Part shown: positions 6,370 to 12,954 of the stretch, in pieces | Numbering within the stretch: the first letter of the stretch is position 1 | Layout of the letters: every line of letters begins with the position of its first letter | Source: RGIG4140 sp045635565 | GTDB taxonomy: Bacteria; Pseudomonadota; Alphaproteobacteria; CAAHEQ01; UBA3637 | DNA length: 17,860 nt | Direction of reading: 5' to 3' | Assembly: GCA_045635565.1 (NCBI GenBank) | Contig: JAZTVX010000053.1 | Span: 1-17,860 of the forward strand | Notes under the pieces: generated by a model | Told to the model about the DNA's origin: nothing | Database searches by the model: none | Seen by the model: only the letters and a program-made list of their open reading frames with translations | Translations under genes and position numbers: made by a program

Positions 6370-8268
6370 TTATACTTTATTCGCATCATCAAACGGGTCG
6401 TCAATCATTTCAAATCCGTCAGGAGCCGGTCCGAGATATTCTTTGCGTGAGGACGTATCAATCATACCCAACATGCGACGGGCCTCATCTGAATTGATAT
6501 CATCTTTAATCAAATTCGTTATTTCCCCCGGTAAATTGTCATAAGCCGTTTCTAAATCTTTTTCCAAAGCAACAAGGCTATTTTGCAATGTTTGTAATCC
6601 ATTTAATCGTGTTGCTTCAATTGCCGGATAGTAGGCCGGAGAGGCTAATACTTCTTTGATGTTTTTGCGAGCCTGTTCCATAGCATCAACTAAGAAACCA
6701 TAATGCTTATACTTATAAATTTCAATATTGCCTAAACCAATACAACGGGCTTCTATCCAAGCATGAACGCCATTAACAAAATCAAGTTGCTTAAAGGCTT
6801 TTTTGGCTAAAAACTGTTCGTTTGTTTCCGGTTTTTGTGGTTGATATTGAGGAGGGGTGACAATACGTTCATCTTGTGGACGTTGGCTGTTCAATGTTTG
6901 TATTTTATTAACAAATCCCATCGGAGCCGTTAATTGTTCTCCTTCCCAATTTGTGTTGTTTATCGGTTGTTCGTAAGGAATGTTATCCATTGGGTAGGTG
7001 TTGGTATCATAGGAAACATTCTCTGTCGGATAAGTGCCTCCATCGTAAGAAGTTGTTTCGGTCGGATACCCATTCCAATCCTGTGCCGTATTTTCTGTCG
7101 GATACCCATTTTCATCATAGGGTAAATCTTCCATCGGATATGCACTTTCGTCATATGGTTCATCTTCTGTCGGATAGGTGTTTCCATCATATGGTGTATC
7201 TTCCGTTGGGTACACATTTTCATCATAAGGAGCATCTTCCGTCGGATAAGTGTTTTCATCATATGGTGTATCTTCCGTTGGGTACACATTTTCATCATAA
7301 GGAACATCTTCCGTCGGATAAACGTTTTCATCGTAAGGTACATCTTCCGTCGGATAAACGTTTTCATCGTAAGGTACATCTTCCGTCGGATAAGTGTTTT
7401 CATCATATGGTACATCTTCTGTCGGAATGATGGGTTCTTCGATTTCTTCATCAGGAATCGTCGGAATGACGGGTTCTTCGATTTCTTCGTCAGGAATCAT
7501 CGGAATGACGGGTTCTTCGATTTCTTCATCAGGAATCATCGGAATGACGGGTTCTTCGATTTCTTCATCAGGAATTGTCGGAATGACAGGTTCTTCGATT
7601 TCTTCATCAGGAATCATCGGAATGACAGGTTCTTCGATTTCTTCATCAGGAATCGTCGGAACGACGGGTTCTTCGATTTCTTCATATGATGATACTGATT
7701 GTTCGGGTAGCGTATCATCAAATTGAGGTGTGCGACCGTCCTCATTGATATCAATCATTTGAATGTCATCAATATTTGTTTGTTCGGACCAATCTACAAT
7801 TGCTTTTGCATCGGGCAATATGACATCATCATCGGGTGTTGGTATTTGAGATGTTTCAAGTGGCGTTGTCGCTGTTGAAACAGGGACATCTTGCATAACT
7901 TCTGACATCAATGATTGTTGTTTCATTTTTTCATTGAGTTCATTGATGATTTGCAAACCGTTGTCACCGAAAAAGTTTAACCAATATTCCAATGTCGGTA
8001 CACGTTCGGCTAAGTCAGTCAAATCCAGAGGTTCTTGTTGTGCTAAATATTCCTGTACTTCTGCCCAGGCTAAGGTTGCTCCGTAATAGTGGTACGCATG
8101 GTCAAGGCGTTCTTTTTGGTCTGGTGTCATCGGGGAAATTAAATCATAAATTGTATTCGTCCAATTACTACCCAGTTCTTCTTCGGCAACGGTTGCAAAA
8201 GCCGTCAAAGTTTCGGGATCTCCCGTATAAGTAGCCAAAGCGTCCATAATGCGTTGAATGTTTGCCAT
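6370..8268 (-). CDS. Repeat-rich acidic protein of unknown function
   Basis: I do not recognise the family. The 632-aa product has a helical N-terminal domain (about 1-118), a linker with the motif PTPDDDV (143-149), then two tandem arrays. The first is six and a partial copies of a 13-residue unit EEIEEPVIPMIPD (196-285). The second is twelve copies of a 12-residue unit of type VPYDENVYPTED (286-429), decaying toward its end. A non-repetitive C-terminal domain of about 170 residues follows (roughly 460-632), predicted helical, ending in FEMIDDPFDDANKV. There is no signal peptide or membrane segment, so it is probably cytoplasmic. GGGGGT precedes the ATG at suitable spacing. It lies 21 nt after the preceding gene and 96 nt before the secretin-like gene, within the same operon. 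The acidic Pro/Tyr repeats suggest an extended spacer or binding scaffold (inference). Confidence 0.75.
   Translation of the reverse strand: MANIQRIMDALATYTGDPETLTAFATVAEEELGSNWTNTIYDLISPMTPDQKERLDHAYHYYGATLAWAEVQEYLAQQEPLDLTDLAERVPTLEYWLNFFGDNGLQIINELNEKMKQQSLMSEVMQDVPVSTATTPLETSQIPTPDDDVILPDAKAIVDWSEQTNIDDIQMIDINEDGRTPQFDDTLPEQSVSSYEEIEEPVVPTIPDEEIEEPVIPMIPDEEIEEPVIPTIPDEEIEEPVIPMIPDEEIEEPVIPMIPDEEIEEPVIPTIPDEEIEEPIIPTEDVPYDENTYPTEDVPYDENVYPTEDVPYDENVYPTEDVPYDENVYPTEDTPYDENTYPTEDAPYDENVYPTEDTPYDGNTYPTEDEPYDESAYPMEDLPYDENGYPTENTAQDWNGYPTETTSYDGGTYPTENVSYDTNTYPMDNIPYEQPINNTNWEGEQLTAPMGFVNKIQTLNSQRPQDERIVTPPQYQPQKPETNEQFLAKKAFKQLDFVNGVHAWIEARCIGLGNIEIYKYKHYGFLVDAMEQARKNIKEVLASPAYYPAIEATRLNGLQTLQNSLVALEKDLETAYDNLPGEITNLIKDDINSDEARRMLGMIDTSSRKEYLGPAPDGFEMIDDPFDDANKV
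6982..7413 (-). repeat. 36-bp in-frame tandem repeat, 12 units
   Basis: Twelve consecutive 36-bp units encode variants of (V/T/A)PYDEN(V/T)YPTED, residues 286-429 of the repeat-rich protein. The first six or so units are almost identical at DNA level. The last five diverge in several positions, which is the expected pattern of an array growing at one end. Confidence 0.95.
7414..7683 (-). repeat. 39-bp in-frame tandem repeat, 6 units plus a partial one
   Basis: Six 39-bp units and a 36-bp partial unit encode EEIEEPV(I/V)P(M/T)IPD, residues 196-285 of the repeat-rich protein. Units differ by only a few bases, mostly the Met/Thr codon and silent changes. The array abuts the 36-bp array directly, so two unrelated repeat families share one coding frame. 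Confidence 0.95.
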
Positions 8269-8289
8269 GTTTATACCCCCATTGATAAT

Positions 8290-9759
8290 TTATTCTTCTG
8301 TGCTTTCAGGTGTGTTGTTTGATTGCTTTTCATTAGTAAAAGATGCACCGAAAACAGGTGGTTTTCCCATCGAAGGTATTTTTTTGCCAAAACCGGATAG
8401 TGGTGGAACACCTTTGAATGTCGGCATGTGGGACATACCCCCTATAGGCATGCGTGGTGCGAATGGTTTTATCGATGGAGCCCTTGGTGCATCTTTTATT
8501 GATGTTGTTTCTTGTTGAGATTCTGTGACGCTTGATTGTACAGAATTTGCTTCTGTCGAAATAGTTGAAATCGGTTGAGCATTATCCGTTGAAATGGATG
8601 GTTTTTCTTTGGTATCGAAGTCTGTTTTGCTTTCAACGGTGATGTTAACACTGTTTTCTTTGTCAATAACATCATCATTTATTTCAATGCCGTTATCATC
8701 ATCTTCTTCTTTGATGTTGTTATCTTCATCGTCGTCATTCATTTCAATGATATCTTCTTCATCATCCGTTGTTTCGGATAAAGTCATATCGTTATCTTTT
8801 GGTTGTTCAGACATAATAATATCATCATCACTTTCTTCAATGACTTCAAGTACTGTTTCGTCATGGGAGATAATATTGTTTTCTGCCATATTTTCCGTTT
8901 CAGTTTTATCCGATATGTTTTCAGCAGTGTCTATTGAACTGGTTTCGTTCTCTTGCAGTGTTTCTGCGGAGGAGACTAAATCTGTCAACGATAACATTTG
9001 TGCATTTGTTGAAGTCGGTTCACCTGATGATTTTTCAATAATGATGGTTCTGGGTTCTGTAAATAATTCCTGTTGCTTGGATAATGTTTCTGTAAATTTT
9101 GTCGTCAATAAGGATATAGCCTCATTTTGTGAGCGAATCATTTGTTCAAAGGCTGTTTGCTGCGTCGCTTGCATTTGTGCCAACTCTTGCAAGGAGACTG
9201 CATTTTTATCAGCACTTGATGTATCCTTTTCCGTACTTTGGACATGATTTTGAATTTCTTTTAATGCTTGGGTGAACATATCCATTTGTTGGCGGTTACT
9301 TTCCTGCAAAGCCGACAATGTTTGTGTGATGGCATCCATATATCCTTTATCCATTGTTGGTACAGGTGTTGAGTTGTTTGCCATTGTCTGACCAAACACA
9401 AAAGGAACATCATCATCGGGATTCGGTAAATAACCACCGTTGATGTTCGCATTGGTATTATCAGCTTCGTCTGTATTTTCATCTGATGATGATTGTCCGT
9501 TTTTCTGTTGCAGATAATCCAAATACTGGCGAACGGTCGGCCCACCGACAATATCTTTCATTATCATGCGTACTTCATCTGTTGATGCTAATAACAACTG
9601 ATTGTATTCTGATACAAATTCCGGTTTTAACACACTCAATTGGCGAAACTGATTGACTAATCGTTGAGCATGCAATGCAATCGTGTTATCATGCGTTTTT
9701 TTTCTGTGCATAAACGCATTGAGAATTTGATTGGCAGAATCTAGTTGTGTATCAGACAT
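8290..9759 (-). CDS. Coiled-coil and acidic low-complexity protein of unknown function
   Basis: I do not recognise the family. In the 489-aa product, residues 1-95 look like a small helical domain (ending GGPTVRQYLDYLQQKNGQ). A linker with PNPDDDV (112-118) follows. Residues about 135-235 are Gln-rich and heptad-like, consistent with a coiled coil. Residues about 280-375 are dominated by Asp, Glu and Asn. The last 60 residues are a Pro/Gly/Met/Lys-rich basic tail with repeated P-x-x-G spacing (RMPIGGMSHMP, GKKIPSMGKPP). No signal peptide or membrane segment is present. GAGGGG lies 5 nt before the ATG. The gene is 18 nt from the regulator gene upstream and 21 nt from the repeat-rich gene downstream. 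It shares the P-x-PDDDV motif and general layout with that neighbour, so the two may be distant relatives or share a binding partner. Confidence 0.75.
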   Translation of the reverse strand: MSDTQLDSANQILNAFMHRKKTHDNTIALHAQRLVNQFRQLSVLKPEFVSEYNQLLLASTDEVRMIMKDIVGGPTVRQYLDYLQQKNGQSSSDENTDEADNTNANINGGYLPNPDDDVPFVFGQTMANNSTPVPTMDKGYMDAITQTLSALQESNRQQMDMFTQALKEIQNHVQSTEKDTSSADKNAVSLQELAQMQATQQTAFEQMIRSQNEAISLLTTKFTETLSKQQELFTEPRTIIIEKSSGEPTSTNAQMLSLTDLVSSAETLQENETSSIDTAENISDKTETENMAENNIISHDETVLEVIEESDDDIIMSEQPKDNDMTLSETTDDEEDIIEMNDDDEDNNIKEEDDDNGIEINDDVIDKENSVNITVESKTDFDTKEKPSISTDNAQPISTISTEANSVQSSVTESQQETTSIKDAPRAPSIKPFAPRMPIGGMSHMPTFKGVPPLSGFGKKIPSMGKPPVFGASFTNEKQSNNTPESTEE

Positions 9760-9777
9760 TTATCCCCTCATTCAGTT

Positions 9778-10767
9778 TTAGGCAAAAGCAATCAAAACAA
9801 CCCGTTGCAAGTCGGAAAATCTATCTTTTCCAATTGTAAATGTTTCGGCACGCATCGGACTTAATACTTTGATTTGTTCAGAACCTTCTTCAATCACTGA
9901 CACCGGCAAGACATCATTATCGTTTAATTTCATAATGGCTACATCGCCTTTTTTCGGTTTCGTGTTTGGAGATACCACAAAAACAGAATCAACCGGAATA
10001 ACCGGTCCTAAAACCAATGCTTTAATGCGAATAGCATACATGTCTTCATCCGTTGAATAGGTGGACGGACACAAAATCGAACCAACCGATTCTTCCCGAT
10101 TTAAACTAATAATACCATTTTCTTTCGGAAAACCGTAAATCGGAACGGTTGTTTCCTGTGCATCGGCACTGCGTAACATAAATCGGCTGACTGGTAAGTC
10201 ATTATAACCACCTTTGCTGGTAAAAATACCACTTTTGCCTTCTGTTTGTTTCAATTCGTCCAATGCTCCGGACATATCCAGTTCGTAAATTTTTAATTGT
10301 AAATCACTTTCCGAGTAACCTAGAGCATGGGCAATATCCCGAAATGTTTTTTCATCAACTTCCCGCTGTCCCATTTCAATGCGATGATAAACAGATAACG
10401 TCATTTTGGCACCTTTGGCGACGGCTTGCAATGTTAAACTTTTTTGCCCACGCAAATAACGCAAACCGGCTCCTAACGTTTTTAATCCACTGCCCGAATT
10501 GATTTTGCGACGACGTTCTTGTTCCCGTTTCCATGCCTTGATGACTTCCGGTTGAGAAGATTTTTCGGAGACGAATAAGGCTTCAGGCGGACAATCTAAA
10601 TATTTTGAAATTTTAGTCAGTTGTTCTTCATCAACCCGACGATATCCTTTTTCAATTTTACTGATGGCAGATAAACTCAATCCTAACATATCGGCTAAAC
10701 TTTTCATTGTTTTACCACGAACACGTCGAAACATTCTGATTTGATTCGGGAAAATAATTTCTTCCAT
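9778..10767 (-). CDS. Double XRE-HTH regulator with degenerate S24-like C-terminal domain
   Basis: The 329-aa product carries two XRE/Cro-CI helix-turn-helix domains: residues about 10-65 (SLADMLGLSLSAISKIEKG) and about 97-155 (TLQAVAKGAKMTLSVYHRIE). Residues about 207-329 resemble the LexA/CI C-terminal (S24) fold, with strands matching the family's VPIYG..., MYAIRI..., DSVFVVSPN..KKGDVAIMKL segments. The catalytic pair seems absent: the family's G-D-S-M position reads K-A-L here (around 249-251), and no lysine stands in the VLPVSVIEE strand. It is therefore unlikely to self-cleave and may instead dimerise or sense a ligand. AAGGAGA precedes the ATG. It is the first gene of a five-gene operon, so autoregulation of the operon is the likely role (inference). 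Confidence 0.85.
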   Translation of the reverse strand: MEEIIFPNQIRMFRRVRGKTMKSLADMLGLSLSAISKIEKGYRRVDEEQLTKISKYLDCPPEALFVSEKSSQPEVIKAWKREQERRRKINSGSGLKTLGAGLRYLRGQKSLTLQAVAKGAKMTLSVYHRIEMGQREVDEKTFRDIAHALGYSESDLQLKIYELDMSGALDELKQTEGKSGIFTSKGGYNDLPVSRFMLRSADAQETTVPIYGFPKENGIISLNREESVGSILCPSTYSTDEDMYAIRIKALVLGPVIPVDSVFVVSPNTKPKKGDVAIMKLNDNDVLPVSVIEEGSEQIKVLSPMRAETFTIGKDRFSDLQRVVLIAFA

Positions 10768-10799
10768 TTTCTTCTCCTTAAAATAAAAAAGTTTTCCTT

Positions 10800-10828
10800 A
10801 CTATACACCTCTTTTTTTTAGATGAAAA
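10800..10828 (-). promoter_or_regulatory. Predicted promoter of the five-gene operon with overlapping GAGGTGT site
   Basis: On the minus strand: -10 TATAGT (10800-10805), a 17-nt spacer and a weak -35 TTTTCA (10823-10828), about 33 nt before the regulator's start codon. A copy of the A-tract-GAGGTGT motif (10805-10819) fills the -10 side of the spacer, an ideal position for a repressor. The weak -35 suggests activation or a low basal level. Confidence 0.45.
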
Positions 10829-10880
10829 TAGACAAAATTAAAAAAAATCATTTTTTTTCGATTTTTTGATACAAAACGGC

Positions 10881-10950
10881 AAAAAAACACCTCTTTTTTT
10901 GAAAAAAGTTATTCCCTTGTAATTACTTTTTTTCTCTAAAAGAGGTGTTT
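10881..10950 (-). terminator. Long stem-loop after the J-domain gene: terminator and/or operator
   Basis: A perfect 13-bp inverted repeat pairs AAACACCTCTTTT (10885-10897) with AAAAGAGGTGTTT (10938-10950). Inside it a second stem pairs GAAAAAAGT (10901-10909) with ACTTTTTTTC (10925-10934), with one bulged base. Read on the minus strand the structure ends in a run of seven T, so it can terminate transcription from the J-domain gene, whose stop codon is about 18 nt upstream. The outer arms also contain the GAGGTGT motif seen at the operon promoter, so a DNA-binding role is an alternative. Confidence 0.6.
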
Positions 10951-10968
10951 GGCATTGTTAAGTCTATT

Positions 10969-11907
10969 TTATCCTCGTTTTAAATTGTGGTAAGGTTCGT
11001 CCCATTGTTGGATAAAATCTGTGAGTTGTTTATCATGTTTATCGGGTAGCATGATTTGCAAAGAAACCAGTAAATCACCTTTGTCCTTAACACCTTTTCC
11101 TTTTAATCGTAATGTTTTGCCGGAATCGGTATAGGCAGGAATAGTCATCATAACAACTCCGTAAGGTGTTGGAACGGGAATTTTTGCTCCTAATACGGCT
11201 TCTTTGAGCGAAATGGGTACATTGACACGGATATTATCGCCTTCACGGACAAACACGGTTGAATTTTGAATTTTAATGGTAATCAATGCGTCACCGGTTT
11301 GCCCGTTGTAACCGGTTAATCCCTGTTTTTTTAAACGCAAAACGGAATCGGTCGTTACACCGGCAGGGATTTTGACTTTTAGGCGTTTCCCGTTGTTGAC
11401 GGCGATAGTTGTTTCGCCACCGGTTACGGATAGATCGAATGGAATGGTTAATTCGTAACGGGCATCTAGATTTTCTTGTTTGTATTGAGAATGAGATTCA
11501 CGATGGTGTGACTGTGATGACCCCATACCAAACAAGTCGGAAAAATCGAATCCGCCTTTACTTCCGAATCCACCGAACCCACCACCGAACATGGATGCAA
11601 AATCTTCGGGGTTGACGTGATGTTTTGTATATCCCGAATGACCATTTCTAAAACGGCCGTCATAAGCACCTGAACCGAATGGGGTTGGGTTGCCGTCCGC
11701 ATCAATTTCGCCGGCATCAAAGCGTTTGCGTTTTTCCGTATCGGATAAAAGTTCATATGCGGCTGTAATGGATTTAAATTTTTCGGCAGCCTTTTTATCG
11801 GGATTGACATCCGGATGATAAGAGCGGGCGAGTTTGTGGTACGCTTTTTTTATTTCGGTTGCCGTTGCTGTTTTGGAAACACCAAGTAAGTCATAAGGAT
11901 TTTGCAT
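10969..11907 (-). CDS. CbpA-like J-domain co-chaperone
   Basis: This is a class II Hsp40 that stimulates the DnaK ATPase and delivers substrates. The 312-aa product has a J domain at residues 1-68 with the essential HPD at 31-33 (SYHPDVNPDKK). A Gly/Phe-rich linker follows at about 75-130 (FGGGFGGFGSKGGFDFSDLFG). The DnaJ C-terminal substrate-binding domains span about 145-305 (VTGGETTIAVNNGKRLKVKIPAG, RLKGKGV). The CxxCxGxG zinc-finger repeats of true DnaJ are absent, so it is of the CbpA/DjlB type rather than DnaJ. CGGAG precedes the ATG. It is divergent from the CDF gene across a 158-nt gap and separated from the downstream regulator by a strong stem-loop, so it is probably transcribed alone. 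Confidence 0.93.
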   Translation of the reverse strand: MQNPYDLLGVSKTATATEIKKAYHKLARSYHPDVNPDKKAAEKFKSITAAYELLSDTEKRKRFDAGEIDADGNPTPFGSGAYDGRFRNGHSGYTKHHVNPEDFASMFGGGFGGFGSKGGFDFSDLFGMGSSQSHHRESHSQYKQENLDARYELTIPFDLSVTGGETTIAVNNGKRLKVKIPAGVTTDSVLRLKKQGLTGYNGQTGDALITIKIQNSTVFVREGDNIRVNVPISLKEAVLGAKIPVPTPYGVVMMTIPAYTDSGKTLRLKGKGVKDKGDLLVSLQIMLPDKHDKQLTDFIQQWDEPYHNLKRG

Positions 11908-12037
11908 TGATTTTCTCCGTTAAGGTTATCTGATAATATATCATGATGATTCTATAATATAGTACAAAATTTGTAAAAATCCATGATTTTTACTTTTTGC
12001 ACATATTTATTTTGTTATTCGTAAGTAGGATACCTAA

Positions 12038-12067
12038 ATTGATTTAACATGCCCATGTTAAATCAAT
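12038..12067. promoter_or_regulatory. Perfect 14-bp-arm palindrome overlapping the CDF start codon
   Basis: The arm ATTGATTTAACATG (12038-12051) is repeated in perfect inversion at 12054-12067, around a central CC. The right end includes the first two bases of the ATG at 12066. The only plausible ribosome site, AGTAGGA, lies 35 nt upstream of the ATG. If the hairpin forms in the mRNA, that site is brought to about 7-8 nt from the start. It could instead be an operator. A short leader frame (ATG at 12049, stop at 12067-12069, MPMLNQ) also overlaps the gene start. Confidence 0.7.
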
Positions 12068-12944
12068 GATGATACAACAACTTAAAAAAAATCGGTTAAT
12101 GCTTTTAACAGGCAAATTATCAGTTGCCGTTGCATTCACGTTTATTATGATGAAAATCATGGCTTTTATGCTTACCGATTCCATTGCCGTTCTATCCAGT
12201 TTGTTTGATTCAGTGCAGGATTTATTAACGTCACTTGTTGCTTTGACGGCTATTAAACAGGCTGTTATACCACCTGACAGGCATCATCGGTTCGGACACG
12301 GTAAAGCCCAAGCCATCGGTGCTATGATTCAGTCATTTGTTATTTTTGCTGCTGCTGTTGTTTTGTTGAAGGAATCGGTTGTGCGTTTATTTCATCAAGA
12401 ACCGATAACAGATGTGTCTCAAGGGATTGTGTTGATTGGAGCCACGATTGTTATATCGTGTTTTTTGGTGTTGTTTCAACGCTATGCAGTCAAACAAACA
12501 CAGGCGTTGTCTTTACGGGCAGATATGCTTCATTACAGTGGTGATATTTTAATGAATGTGGGAGTCATTTTATCTCTGATTGGAGCATCGGTTTTGAATT
12601 GGCATTGGTTGGACGGTTTTTTTGGTATTATCGTATCGTTGATTTTATTGCGAGGTGTTTGGGTCATTGCCCGTGATTCGTGTCGTATGTTAATGGACGA
12701 AGAAATGCCTTATCGATTTCGCAAAGATATTCGTCAAATGATTTTGTCGTGCAAAGAAGTCAAAAAAATGGCTGATTTGCGAACAAGAACATCCGGTTCG
12801 TGTGTGTTTGTTCAGTTTTGTATCCGTTTAGATTCAAGGTGTTCTTTAAAAAATGCACATGAAATTACAGAAATGATTGAAAAAAAGATTAAAAAGAGAT
12901 ATCCTGATACACAGATATCAATTTATATCAAACCATTCGGTTAA
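12066..12944 (+). CDS. Cation diffusion facilitator metal exporter (FieF/YiiP-like)
   Basis: This is an inner-membrane proton-coupled exporter of divalent metals (Zn2+, Fe2+, Cd2+ or Mn2+). The 292-aa product is of normal length with six hydrophobic segments and a cytosolic C-terminal domain. The transport-site motifs of YiiP are present: DxxxD in TM2 (FDSVQD, Asp48 and Asp52) and HxxxD in TM5 (HYSGD). The FGHGKA loop and RADMLHY segment also match that subgroup closely. The all-Asp/His site favours Zn2+/Fe2+-type over Mn2+-type CDFs, but specificity cannot be fixed from sequence. I chose the first of two adjacent ATG codons, and either gives a N-terminus close to that of YiiP. There is no nearby ribosome site. 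A palindrome covers the start and may control it. The next gene follows after 10 nt, so the two are probably cotranscribed. Confidence 0.93.
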   Translation: MMIQQLKKNRLMLLTGKLSVAVAFTFIMMKIMAFMLTDSIAVLSSLFDSVQDLLTSLVALTAIKQAVIPPDRHHRFGHGKAQAIGAMIQSFVIFAAAVVLLKESVVRLFHQEPITDVSQGIVLIGATIVISCFLVLFQRYAVKQTQALSLRADMLHYSGDILMNVGVILSLIGASVLNWHWLDGFFGIIVSLILLRGVWVIARDSCRMLMDEEMPYRFRKDIRQMILSCKEVKKMADLRTRTSGSCVFVQFCIRLDSRCSLKNAHEITEMIEKKIKKRYPDTQISIYIKPFG

Positions 12945-12954
12945 AAGAGGTAAG

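Noticed and set aside
6982..7683. CRISPR array
   Set aside because: The 36- and 39-bp units are contiguous without spacers and encode in-frame protein repeats.
6951..7726. Long open frames on the plus strand and in another minus frame across the tandem repeats
   Set aside because: The repeat lengths are multiples of three, so all frames stay open. The frame with a unique N- and C-terminal domain, a ribosome site and operon spacing is the real one.
8594..9247. 217-aa plus-strand frame rich in Ser (antisense to the acidic region)
   Set aside because: It is the mirror of Asp/Glu/Asn codons in the real minus-strand gene and has no ribosome site or recognisable domain.
12877..12954. Longer N-terminus of the two-domain kinase-like protein, overlapping the CDF gene
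   Set aside because: AAAGAGG just before the ATG at 12955 and the lack of family-like sequence in the 26 extra residues favour the later start.
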